The position numbers were made by a program, and so were the translations under genes. DNA of 5,165 nt. Origin: an uncultured Clostridium sp. (GTDB lineage: Bacteria; Bacillota; Clostridia; TANB77; CAG-508). Under the pieces are notes generated by a model. That model worked only from the letters and a program-made list of their open reading frames with translations. It made no database searches and was not told the DNA's origin. The stretch is taken from assembly GCA_900556345.1 (NCBI GenBank), contig USOM01000082.1, positions 1-5,165 on the forward strand. The letters run 5' to 3'. Of the stretch, positions 1-5,165 are shown in pieces; position 1 is the first letter of the stretch; every line of letters begins with the position of its first letter.

Positions 1-212
1 GTATTAAAAGAACTAATTTATGTATAAGTTTTGTACCTAAAAATTATTTTTAAGAAAAATAAAAGTACAAAAAAGGTGAAAAAAATGTACTATAAAATGA
101 ATTTATGTACCTAAAAAAGTTCCAATAAAGTGACAATAAATAAAAAATAAATACCTTTTAATGGACAAAGTAAGGTACTAAAATAGGTGCGATAAATTAT
201 TTTATAATTCAA
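1..212. other. AT-rich non-coding stretch
   Basis: No coding sequence is supported on either strand here; stops are frequent in all frames. The stretch is mostly runs of A and T broken by five copies of the palindrome GTAC (starting near 33, 65, 87, 107 and 175), which is more than such a base composition would predict. A TATAAT hexamer at 203-208 lies just before the GC-rich island and could be the -10 box of a plus-strand transcript starting near 214, but I see no convincing -35 box at the right distance. An AT-only inverted repeat at about 195-209 (AATTAT, three T, ATAATT) overlaps it. Nothing else is recognisable. Confidence 0.6.
32..117. repeat. Direct repeat of TGTACCTAAAAA
   Basis: The 12-mer TGTACCTAAAAA occurs exactly at 32-43 and at 106-117, starting 74 bases apart. 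A related word in the other orientation (GGTACTAAAAT) lies near 174-184. These could be operator sites or remnants of a duplicated AT-rich sequence. Two exact copies and one loose copy are too few to call an iteron array. Confidence 0.45.
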
Positions 213-217
213 TTTCT

Positions 218-308
218 TGTCCTAGCTAGCAAGCAATGAATGTGGGCGACCGAAAATATCATTTTCTGTCCCAGCCAGCCAGCAAGCACTGAATTCGGGA
301 GACCGAAG
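218..308 (+). repeat. Two imperfect tandem units inside the GC-rich island
   Basis: Unit 1 (about 218-254) and unit 2 (about 267-307) share the same order of words: TGTCC, then a run of YAGC tetranucleotides, then AAGCA, TGAAT, GGG, GACCGAA. Unit 1 has TAGC twice before AAGC and unit 2 has CAGC three times, which accounts for the four-base length difference. Each unit ends in a potential GG-GNRA-CC hairpin (GCGA loop in unit 1, GAGA loop in unit 2); the second has the longer stem. Confidence 0.6.
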
Positions 309-334
309 TTCGCCTTGCTCCACATTCTGTTCAA

Positions 335-358
335 TGGGACAAGTCCCAATCCTTTTTT
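335..358 (+). terminator. Rho-independent terminator at the end of the GC-rich island
   Basis: TGGGA (335-339) pairs with TCCCA (344-348) around a CAAG loop, followed after four bases by six T (353-358). The stem is short, but the GC content and T tract are right for plus-strand termination. Its left arm and loop overlap 337-343, the strand of the long-range closing helix of the RNA, so the two pairings exclude each other. Confidence 0.55.
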
Positions 359-389
359 ATAAAAATTTGAAATATGAGGTGTATAATAG

Positions 390-676
390 ATGAAAAATTT
401 TAGAGAAGTAAATGATGATATATTAAAAGAATGGTTGGAATTTAGAGAAGAAAATATTTTATGCTATCTAACTGAAGAAGACAAAAAGCATAAATTATTT
501 ATTGATGAAATATATGAAAAAGTTTTGAAAAATGTACCACAACAAAATAAAAAATATGTTGAGAAACATTAAATGAACTTGAAAAAAATTTTATGGATTA
601 TTTAAGTTACTGGAATGAAAAGTATTATAGAAATGGATTTGTTGATGGTATTAGCCTAATTCAAAACTGTGAATAA
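390..676 (+). pseudogene. Small hypothetical gene broken by a frameshift
   Basis: The open frame from ATG 390 codes for 60 residues (MKNFREVNDDILKEW...) and stops at 570-572. A ribosome binding site, GAGGTG at 376-381, lies 8 bases upstream. The frame starting at codon 569 continues without a stop to TAA 674-676 and reads LNELEKNFMDYLSYWNEK and on to GISLIQNCE. That looks like the natural, charged and helical C-terminal half of the same protein. Adding one base near the GAGAAAC run at 561-567 would restore a protein of about 95 residues, so one A was probably lost from this run, or the read has an error. Programmed -1 shifting is unlikely because no proper slippery heptamer is in phase. The other half resembles small clostridial proteins of unknown function often found near mobile elements (impression only). 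It is convergent with the restriction operon. No function is assigned. Confidence 0.55.
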
Positions 677-677
677 T

Positions 678-716
678 AAAAAACAAAGAAGTATGATTTC
701 AACACCATACTTCTTT
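678..716 (-). terminator. Terminator of the restriction operon, possibly bidirectional
   Basis: AAAGAAGTATG (685-695) and CATACTTCTTT (706-716) form a perfect 11-bp stem with a 10-base loop. Read on the minus strand, the stem begins 6 bases after the stop codon of the DUF262-HNH gene and is followed by G and then six T (683-678), a classical intrinsic terminator. On the plus strand the stem follows the small gene's stop at 676 and is trailed by a weaker T-rich tract, so it may serve both convergent units. Confidence 0.85.
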
Positions 717-722
717 ATATTA

Positions 723-2294
723 TTAATTTTTTAATGTTGTATTGCAATAGATATGAGTTACTTGTCCATTACTTATGTCTGCAATACCACCATCTCTTTT
801 TCTTTGAATATGATCAATAGAACTAGAATTAATGTCAATATATCCTTTACAAATAGGACATATTGGAATTCCTTTTATTAACGTATTAACCTTAATCTGT
901 ACTTTTTCACCTCTACTAAAATCTTTTCTATTAGTTGTATTGGATGTATTGTCAATAATGGCAATTTTTAAATAATTAAACTTAGACATTTTTATAAGTT
1001 CATCCATTATATTTTCAATGCTATCATTAGGTTTTTGATTTAACAATAATAGTATTTGTTCAAAATAATCTGCTACTTCTTTATAGCCTCTCTTGGATTG
1101 ACGCCATTTTCTTACTATTTGTTGTATTAAAAATTCATATTTTAAAAGTATTTGTTCAAATCTATCTCTAACATTGCAAAAATCATTTATTTTATTTGTA
1201 GTTTTCAGTCTATAAAGTAATTCTAAAATGCCATAATAAGATGCAATTTTATGTCTTCCAATATTAGAGTAAAAATATATGAATGGATGCAATCCTAATG
1301 AAAATTTTTCTTTAGAATGAATTAATTGTAATAATTCCAATGTGTTTTTTAAGTACTTTAATGTTTTACTTCCATCATTATCAACAACATAATCTGTTTT
1401 TTCATTAATGTCATTGGCTATTTTAACAGTTTGATTAATTAAGTCTAATGTGCTAGTTGAAGCAAAATTTCCACCTATTGGCAAATTAGATAGATTTGAA
1501 GTTTCAGAAAAATTATCACCAGAAAACAATAAGTTGTGAATATTACTCGCAATAGTTTTTATATTATTTTGAGCTTCACTATCAAAAGTTGACCAATAAT
1601 TATGACCTTTTCCAGCTCTCATTATTGCTCTAGCTGCTATTGCATATGGCATTTTTCTAGATTGTATTAATTCTAATTCTGCATTACTTATCGGCGTAGC
1701 AGATTGGTTTATTTTTAGAAATGATCTTTCGGCTGTGGCTGAATCTCCTTCTACCCATTGTATTTGTAAAGCAATAGCACCAAGATTTTTAACATTATCA
1801 AGTATATATTGTGGTACTCCATCAGGATTTCTTCTTGCCTTTTGATAATCCTTAAAAGATCCTATTCTTTCATTAACTAAAGTTCTAGTATATTCAGCAA
1901 TTTCTTTTTGCTCTTGAGGTATAAATTTTTCATAATAGTCAAGAGATATATTATTGTCACCATAATCATCATTAATCCATGCACCCAATGCACTTAATCT
2001 ATGGGAACCATCTATAACAAATATATATCCGTTTTTATGTTTCCAAAGAATTATAGCAGGAACTAATTCGCCTTTAACAAAACTTTCTATAAATCCACAT
2101 ATTTTTTCAGGATTCCATTCATTGGTTTCTCTTTGAAAATCAGGTTTTCTTAGTGCTGAAAAGAAAAAGGAATCAAATGAAAGGTCCTCAATAGAAAGAG
2201 TAGATTTATTTCTACTAATATTCCCATTTTCTAATTCATCTATTATTTCAAAATCTTCTCTTGGTATTAACGCGTCTAATGTAACATTTTTCAT
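723..2294 (-). CDS. DUF262-HNH endonuclease, GmrSD/SspE-like
   Basis: The protein has 523 residues. Residues about 52-105 form a DUF262 (ParB-like) core, with DFQR at 52-55 and the signature DGSHRLSAL at 95-103. SFLKINQSATPISNAEL (191-207) matches the conserved F-x-x-hydrophobic-N...EL segment of the family. The middle part is helical and unassigned. The C terminus is an HNH nuclease: CPIC (479-482), DH (494-495, the likely catalytic His), DGG (501-503), N509, and H514-x-x-C517-N518. The zinc knuckle is therefore CxxC plus HxxC rather than four cysteines. In related proteins (GmrSD, SspE, BrxU) the DUF262 domain uses nucleotides and senses modified DNA while the HNH domain cuts or nicks it. 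That role here is inferred; the substrate is unknown. The usual DGQQR is DGSHR in this protein. The ATG follows AAGGAG with 11 bases between, and lies 19 bases after the DpnII gene, so this is the last gene of the operon. Confidence 0.8.
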   Translation of the reverse strand: MKNVTLDALIPREDFEIIDELENGNISRNKSTLSIEDLSFDSFFFSALRKPDFQRETNEWNPEKICGFIESFVKGELVPAIILWKHKNGYIFVIDGSHRLSALGAWINDDYGDNNISLDYYEKFIPQEQKEIAEYTRTLVNERIGSFKDYQKARRNPDGVPQYILDNVKNLGAIALQIQWVEGDSATAERSFLKINQSATPISNAELELIQSRKMPYAIAARAIMRAGKGHNYWSTFDSEAQNNIKTIASNIHNLLFSGDNFSETSNLSNLPIGGNFASTSTLDLINQTVKIANDINEKTDYVVDNDGSKTLKYLKNTLELLQLIHSKEKFSLGLHPFIYFYSNIGRHKIASYYGILELLYRLKTTNKINDFCNVRDRFEQILLKYEFLIQQIVRKWRQSKRGYKEVADYFEQILLLLNQKPNDSIENIMDELIKMSKFNYLKIAIIDNTSNTTNRKDFSRGEKVQIKVNTLIKGIPICPICKGYIDINSSSIDHIQRKRDGGIADISNGQVTHIYCNTTLKN

Positions 2295-2313
2295 ATATTA
2301 TTATGCTCCTTTA

Positions 2314-3177
2314 CTATTTAAATATTTCCTTCATAACACCGTTTTTCATATCTGCAATGTTATAAATATTATCCATTTTATCAAATGTTTCTTTTAAATT
2401 ATTTCTAGCAGAAATCCATCCCATACCATCAGTAAACCAAACGAATTCAAAACCAACTACTTTTTCTGCTTCTTCTGCAATCATTTTATAACTTCTTGCA
2501 GTTTCATTTAGTTTTGATCCACCTGCTGCATAGAAATTAGTTTCAATGCCATATATACATTTATCAGTTTTCACAACAAAATCAAATCTTTTTGTAGCTT
2601 GATTTTGGTTGCTTATAAATGACATATCTAATTTCCATTTTTCTTCTATGTCTTGCAAGTACATTTCCTTAAAATAAGTTTCGTTCTTCTTAAATCCAGC
2701 TTTTTGAATAAATCTTTCTACAACATCTTCCATTAAATGTCCACCACGATTTTTTCTAGCGTTTGAATTTAATCCAGACTCTACTCCTAAAACATAGTCG
2801 TACAAATTATTTACAAGATGGTTTTGAATTAAGTCAAATAATCCTGTTTCTTTCATAAATACTTTATATTGTGCTACATCATAATTCATTTTCTTAAAGT
2901 TGTATTCAAATTTGTTTCCGTCACTATCTAAAACTATTATTTCATATTGTCTTACTGCTAATAATGTTGGAATACACTTTAAAACTTCAGGATATTTCTT
3001 TACTAAATTTTCAAAATCAGTTTCAATATTTTTACTACCAATTAAGGAATTCATCATATTTAGTTCAAGTTTATGTTCTTTTGCATTTCTATATATTGTT
3101 TCAAAGTCTATGTAATATTTATAATCTGCAATACTATCAGTAAAAGTAAGTAACCACTCTGCAAAATTTCTTTTCAT
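2314..3177 (-). CDS. dpnII: DpnII-type restriction endonuclease (GATC)
   Basis: This type II enzyme of the DpnII/MboI family cuts double-stranded DNA at unmethylated GATC. From ATG 3177 the protein has 287 residues, essentially the length of pneumococcal DpnII (about 288), and it matches that protein along its whole length as I remember it. Matching segments include NFAEWL near the N terminus, NMMNSLIGSKNIETDF (40-55), LIQNHLVNNLYDYVLGVE (116-133), KRFDFVVK (196-203), and IETNFYAAGGSKLNETARSY (211-230). The PD-(D/E)XK-like core is probably D199 with E212 and N214; the last position is Asn, as in the family, rather than the usual Lys. A longer reading from TTG 3204 is possible but would include the ribosome binding site, so ATG 3177 is preferred. 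The gene follows the Mrr-like gene by 13 bases and should be cotranscribed with the protecting methylases. Confidence 0.95.
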   Translation of the reverse strand: MKRNFAEWLLTFTDSIADYKYYIDFETIYRNAKEHKLELNMMNSLIGSKNIETDFENLVKKYPEVLKCIPTLLAVRQYEIIVLDSDGNKFEYNFKKMNYDVAQYKVFMKETGLFDLIQNHLVNNLYDYVLGVESGLNSNARKNRGGHLMEDVVERFIQKAGFKKNETYFKEMYLQDIEEKWKLDMSFISNQNQATKRFDFVVKTDKCIYGIETNFYAAGGSKLNETARSYKMIAEEAEKVVGFEFVWFTDGMGWISARNNLKETFDKMDNIYNIADMKNGVMKEIFK

Positions 3178-3183
3178 CTTTGT

Positions 3184-3190
3184 CCCCTCT
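3184..3190 (-). promoter_or_regulatory. Ribosome binding site deciding the DpnII start
   Basis: AGAGGGG on the minus strand ends 6 bases before ATG 3177 and adjoins the TAG stop (3193-3191) of the Mrr-like gene. It supports ATG 3177 over the upstream in-frame TTG at 3204 and suggests that the two genes are translationally coupled. Confidence 0.7.
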
Positions 3191-4093
3191 CTATATATTT
3201 TCAAAGAAATCTAAATCTAATTTTTTTATGCTATAACTATTTTCTGTATAACAACCCACATTATATTTTATCATAAGCTGAACTAACTTTGAGCCATCTA
3301 TTAAAATGATATTCTGATTATTAGCATAGTCTATGGCTGGTTTTGCAAAATAACTAGTTGTAATAAAAACTCCTTTTTTCGCATTTTTTCCCAACATAGC
3401 ACCTGCAAATTTTTGAATCTCTGGTCTTGATACAGAATTATCTTTATCATATCTTTTAGCTTGAATAAATATAGTGTTTATTCCTAATTCATCTTCCAAA
3501 ACAAATCCGTCAATGCCATAATCTCCAGTTTTCGGAGTGACGACAGCATTTTCAGCTTTTCCATATCCCATTGCCAAAAGTAGTTTTACAGATAATTCTT
3601 CAAAAAAATCACTGGATTGCTTTAGAATTTCCTCAAGTAAATTGTCTTCTAATTCGTTATTAATTTCCTGAATAGCTTTTTCAATTTTTTCTTGAGGAGT
3701 TAATTCAACTTCATTTTCAGAACTATTCATTTCCTTTATTTTTATAGGTTCAGTATTTCTATCTTTAAATTCCTTAAAAGAATCATAGTTCAATAGAAAA
3801 TTATTATCTATTCTTTCATTATTCGTGATTATTTTATTTCCTTCATCTGTAATATTAAACATTCCTCTTTTGACACTATTTATTAAGCCTGCTTTTTTCA
3901 AATATGTAGCCGTCCAACCTATTCTATTAAAGTACTTACACTTTCCGCTGTTCAAAGTTTCTTTTAAATCCTCATCAGTAAGTTTTTTCTTTTTAGCCAC
4001 TATTTCTCTAATTTCCTTTATATCATGTTCTTTTCCATCAACTAATGTGATTAAAAAATCGTTATACATTTCATCATATTTGGGTACAGCCAT
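3191..4093 (-). CDS. Mrr-family restriction endonuclease
   Basis: The protein has 300 residues. Residues about 5-90 look like the Mrr N-terminal winged-helix DNA-binding domain, including the typical RIGWTATYLKKAGLI (57-71) and a closing ITDEG (81-85). A charged linker (about 100-155) leads to the Mrr catalytic domain: FFEELSVKLLLAMGY (163-177), TGDYGIDG (189-196) and FIQAKRY (209-215). The likely PD-(D/E)XK residues are E165 or E166, D195, Q211 and K213, and none appears missing. Characterised Mrr proteins are type IV enzymes that cut DNA carrying m6A or m5C in certain contexts, but related proteins also act as type II partners of methylases. Which applies here cannot be read from sequence. 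The gene sits between the two GATC methylases and DpnII, one base after the DpnA stop, with AGGAGG 5 bases before ATG. A GATC-methylated host must be immune to it. Confidence 0.88.
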   Translation of the reverse strand: MAVPKYDEMYNDFLITLVDGKEHDIKEIREIVAKKKKLTDEDLKETLNSGKCKYFNRIGWTATYLKKAGLINSVKRGMFNITDEGNKIITNNERIDNNFLLNYDSFKEFKDRNTEPIKIKEMNSSENEVELTPQEKIEKAIQEINNELEDNLLEEILKQSSDFFEELSVKLLLAMGYGKAENAVVTPKTGDYGIDGFVLEDELGINTIFIQAKRYDKDNSVSRPEIQKFAGAMLGKNAKKGVFITTSYFAKPAIDYANNQNIILIDGSKLVQLMIKYNVGCYTENSYSIKKLDLDFFENI

Positions 4094-4094
4094 A

Positions 4095-4868
4095 TTAACC
4101 TCCTAATTCTTCAAATCTTCTTATAGATAAATCTAAATAATCTTTATTATTATCAATTCCTATGTACTTTCTATTTAATTTTGATGTTGCAATACCTGTA
4201 GTACTACTTCCACAAAACGGGTCCAAAATTAAATCATTTTCATTTGTAGATGCAAGTATTATTCTATCTAATATCTCTAAAGGTTTTTGTGTTGGATGTT
4301 TTCCTTGTTTCTTTTCAGAAGGTTTTGTTAGAGAAGTGGTCCAAACATCCTTCATCTGTTTATTATTGTTTAGCTTTTTCATTAAGTCATAATTAAAAGT
4401 GTATTTATTATTCTTTAAATCCTTTTTAGCCCATAATATTGTTTCAGTAGAATGTGTGAATGTTTTGCATGCCAAGTTAGGGGGTGGATTAGTTTTTTGC
4501 CAAGTTATATTATTTATTATTTTAAACCCTTCTTCTTCAAGAGCCATACCTATTGAATAAATATTGTGTAGTGTTCCACTAATCCAAATTGTTCCATTAT
4601 CTTTTAACACTCTATAACATTCTTTTATCCATTTTTTATTAAAGTTGTGTTTATCTTGTATTGACAAAGACTTGTCCCATTCTCCCTTATTAACACTTAC
4701 CATTTTTCCACCACTACAAGTTATTCCATCATCAGATAAAAAATATGGTGGATCTGCAAATATCATATCAAATGTACTATTTTCAAATGAATTTAAAGCA
4801 TTAAATGTATCATCATATATTAGGCTAAAGCTATCATTTTCATAGTAGAATTTTTTTGAGACTCCCAT
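4095..4868 (-). CDS. dpnA: DpnA-type adenine-N6 DNA methyltransferase
   Basis: This S-adenosylmethionine-dependent enzyme methylates the adenine of GATC. The protein has 257 residues with the beta-class motif order: catalytic DPPY at 39-42 (motif IV), a central recognition region, then GKHPTQKP (189-196, motif X) and the cofactor-binding DPFCGSSTTG (216-225, motif I). Stretches such as FADPPYFLSDDGI, GTLHNIYSIGMALEEEGF, NITWQKTNPPPNL, FTHSTETILWAKK and QMKDVWT are very close to pneumococcal DpnA. In that system DpnA also methylates single-stranded DNA and protects plasmid DNA entering by transformation; a similar role here is inferred. ATG 4868 is supported by GAGGAG ending 8 bases upstream, inside the preceding dam gene, which it overlaps by 49 bases in another frame. 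The gene ends with GGAGG-bearing codons that serve as ribosome binding site for the Mrr-like gene. Confidence 0.94.
   Translation of the reverse strand: MGVSKKFYYENDSFSLIYDDTFNALNSFENSTFDMIFADPPYFLSDDGITCSGGKMVSVNKGEWDKSLSIQDKHNFNKKWIKECYRVLKDNGTIWISGTLHNIYSIGMALEEEGFKIINNITWQKTNPPPNLACKTFTHSTETILWAKKDLKNNKYTFNYDLMKKLNNNKQMKDVWTTSLTKPSEKKQGKHPTQKPLEILDRIILASTNENDLILDPFCGSSTTGIATSKLNRKYIGIDNNKDYLDLSIRRFEELGG
4099..4104 (-). promoter_or_regulatory. Ribosome binding site of the Mrr-like gene
   Basis: AGGAGG on the minus strand lies 5 bases before ATG 4093 and is formed by the last codons of the DpnA gene (Leu-Gly-Gly). The DpnA stop is 4097-4095, so only one base separates stop and start. This is strong evidence for cotranslation. 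Confidence 0.8.
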
Positions 4869-5165
4869 TTTGATTGCTCCTCATAATTTGTTATTAATAA
4901 TTCTGAAATTTCTCCACGTCCTTTTGCATTTGCATTTATCATTCTTTTTGCTGAAACTTCGTTTATAACAAAACCTTTATAAATATTCTCGAAGAAATTA
5001 TCATCTTTATTAACATTTTTTGGATTTGAGTTACTTAACATTAATTTAGCATTTTTTAAGTCTAATTTATAAAAATAATTTGCTAGTTCTTTTTGATTAT
5101 CATCGTTAAAATCTTCTTTTGTATAAGATGTAAATCCAGATGTAATTGATAAAGGTCTATATGGT
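4820..5165 (-). CDS. dpnM: DpnM-type Dam adenine methyltransferase, C-terminal part
   Basis: The 5' part of this gene lies beyond the right edge. The first complete visible codon is at 5164, and the frame reads PYRPLSITSGFTSYTKEDF, the segment directly after the DPP of the catalytic DPPY motif of alpha-class Dam enzymes. It continues through LMLSNSNP (about residues 41-48 of the visible part) and GRGEISELLITNYEE, all closely matching DpnM, which methylates adenine in double-stranded GATC. About 114 residues are visible of an expected 280-300. The Met at 5041 is internal and not a start. After the usual family end near TNYEE, about 18 more residues (QSKWESQK through IALA) run into the start of the DpnA gene, giving a 49-base overlap. 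Motif I and the promoter are not visible. Confidence 0.93.
   Translation of the reverse strand, partial: PYRPLSITSGFTSYTKEDFNDDNQKELANYFYKLDLKNAKLMLSNSNPKNVNKDDNFFENIYKGFVINEVSAKRMINANAKGRGEISELLITNYEEQSKWESQKNSTMKMIALA
4877..4882 (-). promoter_or_regulatory. Ribosome binding site of the DpnA gene inside dam
   Basis: GAGGAG on the minus strand lies 8 bases before ATG 4868 and is read in dam as the Glu-Glu codons of TNYEE. It supports ATG 4868 and shows that DpnA translation starts within the dam coding sequence. Confidence 0.75.

Larger units (their letters stand above)
213..358 (+). ncRNA. Candidate structured RNA of unknown family
   Basis: This stretch is about 50% G+C while its surroundings are far more AT-rich, a contrast typical of structured RNA genes in AT-rich genomes. 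By eye it folds as follows. A closing helix pairs 216-222 (CTTGTCC) with 337-343 (GGACAAG). A second helix pairs 238-245 (GAATGTGG) with 320-327 (CCACATTC). Inside that lie a hairpin 252-257/261-266 and a larger arm pairing 281-286 (AGCAAG) with 314-319 (CTTGCT). The arm ends in TTCGG-GAGA-CCGAA (294-307), a stem with a GNRA tetraloop. The 3' end runs into a terminator with a T6 tract. No ORF fits it. It does not show the signatures of T-box, SRP, RNase P, tmRNA or common riboswitches that I know. It could be a stand-alone small RNA or a leader for the small gene at 390. The strand is inferred from the terminator. Confidence 0.5.

Noticed and set aside
218..308. CRISPR array
   Set aside because: There are only two imperfect units, similar over almost their whole length, with no distinct repeats and spacers and no cas genes.
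213..358. Retron-type RNA, suggested by complementary ends (216-222 with 337-343) near a defence operon
   Set aside because: No reverse transcriptase gene is present in the window, and the neighbouring genes form a complete restriction system without it.
213..358. T-box leader or a common riboswitch
   Set aside because: The T-box sequence and the conserved cores of the usual riboswitches that I know are absent, and the downstream gene is not an amino-acid or cofactor gene.
382..387. TATAAT as a promoter for the gene at 390
   Set aside because: It sits between the ribosome binding site and the start codon, so it could not be the promoter of that gene, and there is no -35 box.
3178..3204. Longer DpnII reading from the TTG at 3204
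   Set aside because: The extra nine residues would be encoded by the ribosome binding site of ATG 3177, and DpnII homologues begin at the later Met.
2900..4845. Plus-strand open frames of 66-93 codons at 2900-3115, 3825-4106, 4162-4392 and 4645-4845
   Set aside because: They lie opposite well-supported minus-strand genes and have no family resemblance; their hydrophobic composition is what the antisense of Lys- and Glu-rich genes gives.
4820..5041. A separate 73-residue protein starting at Met 5041
   Set aside because: The frame is open upstream to the window edge and reads as Dam sequence, so this Met is internal to the Dam gene.

Overview
The window is very AT-rich, by eye well under 30% G+C. 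Translation starts are strong and AGGAGG-like, and the codons are A/T-ending (AGA for Arg, TTA for Leu, ATA for Ile). This suggests a low-GC Bacillota such as a clostridium, with a fusobacterium as a possible alternative. The sequence alone does not fix the species.

Layout. Positions 1-212 are a non-coding AT-rich stretch with short repeated GTACCTAAAA-type words. Positions 213-358 form an abrupt island of about 50% G+C. It is built from two imperfect tandem units, can fold into a three-way junction closed by a long-range helix, and ends in a rho-independent terminator. I read it as a candidate structured RNA, or an attenuator leader, of unknown family. Positions 390-676 hold a small plus-strand gene of unknown function that appears broken by a one-base frameshift. 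A perfect 11-bp stem terminator at 685-716 separates it from a convergent minus-strand operon filling the rest of the window.

The operon is transcribed from right to left, and its promoter lies beyond the right edge. In order of transcription it encodes: (1) the C-terminal part of a DpnM-type Dam adenine methyltransferase; (2) a DpnA-type second adenine methyltransferase; (3) an Mrr-family endonuclease with an N-terminal winged-helix domain; (4) a full-length DpnII-type GATC restriction endonuclease; (5) a 523-residue DUF262-HNH protein resembling the GmrSD/SspE/BrxU class of modification-dependent nucleases. The genes overlap or sit 1 to 19 bases apart. Several ribosome binding sites lie inside the preceding coding sequence, so translation is probably coupled.

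Genes 1, 2 and 4 are a recognisable DpnII system: two GATC methylases protect the host and the endonuclease cuts unmethylated GATC. The unusual part is the Mrr-like nuclease inserted between the methylases and DpnII, plus the DUF262-HNH nuclease appended at the end. Members of both families often attack modified DNA. The cassette could therefore combine restriction of unmethylated DNA (type II) with restriction of foreign modified DNA (type IV-like), provided both extra nucleases tolerate the host's own GATC methylation. The compound operon and the GC-rich RNA candidate are the two most interesting things here.
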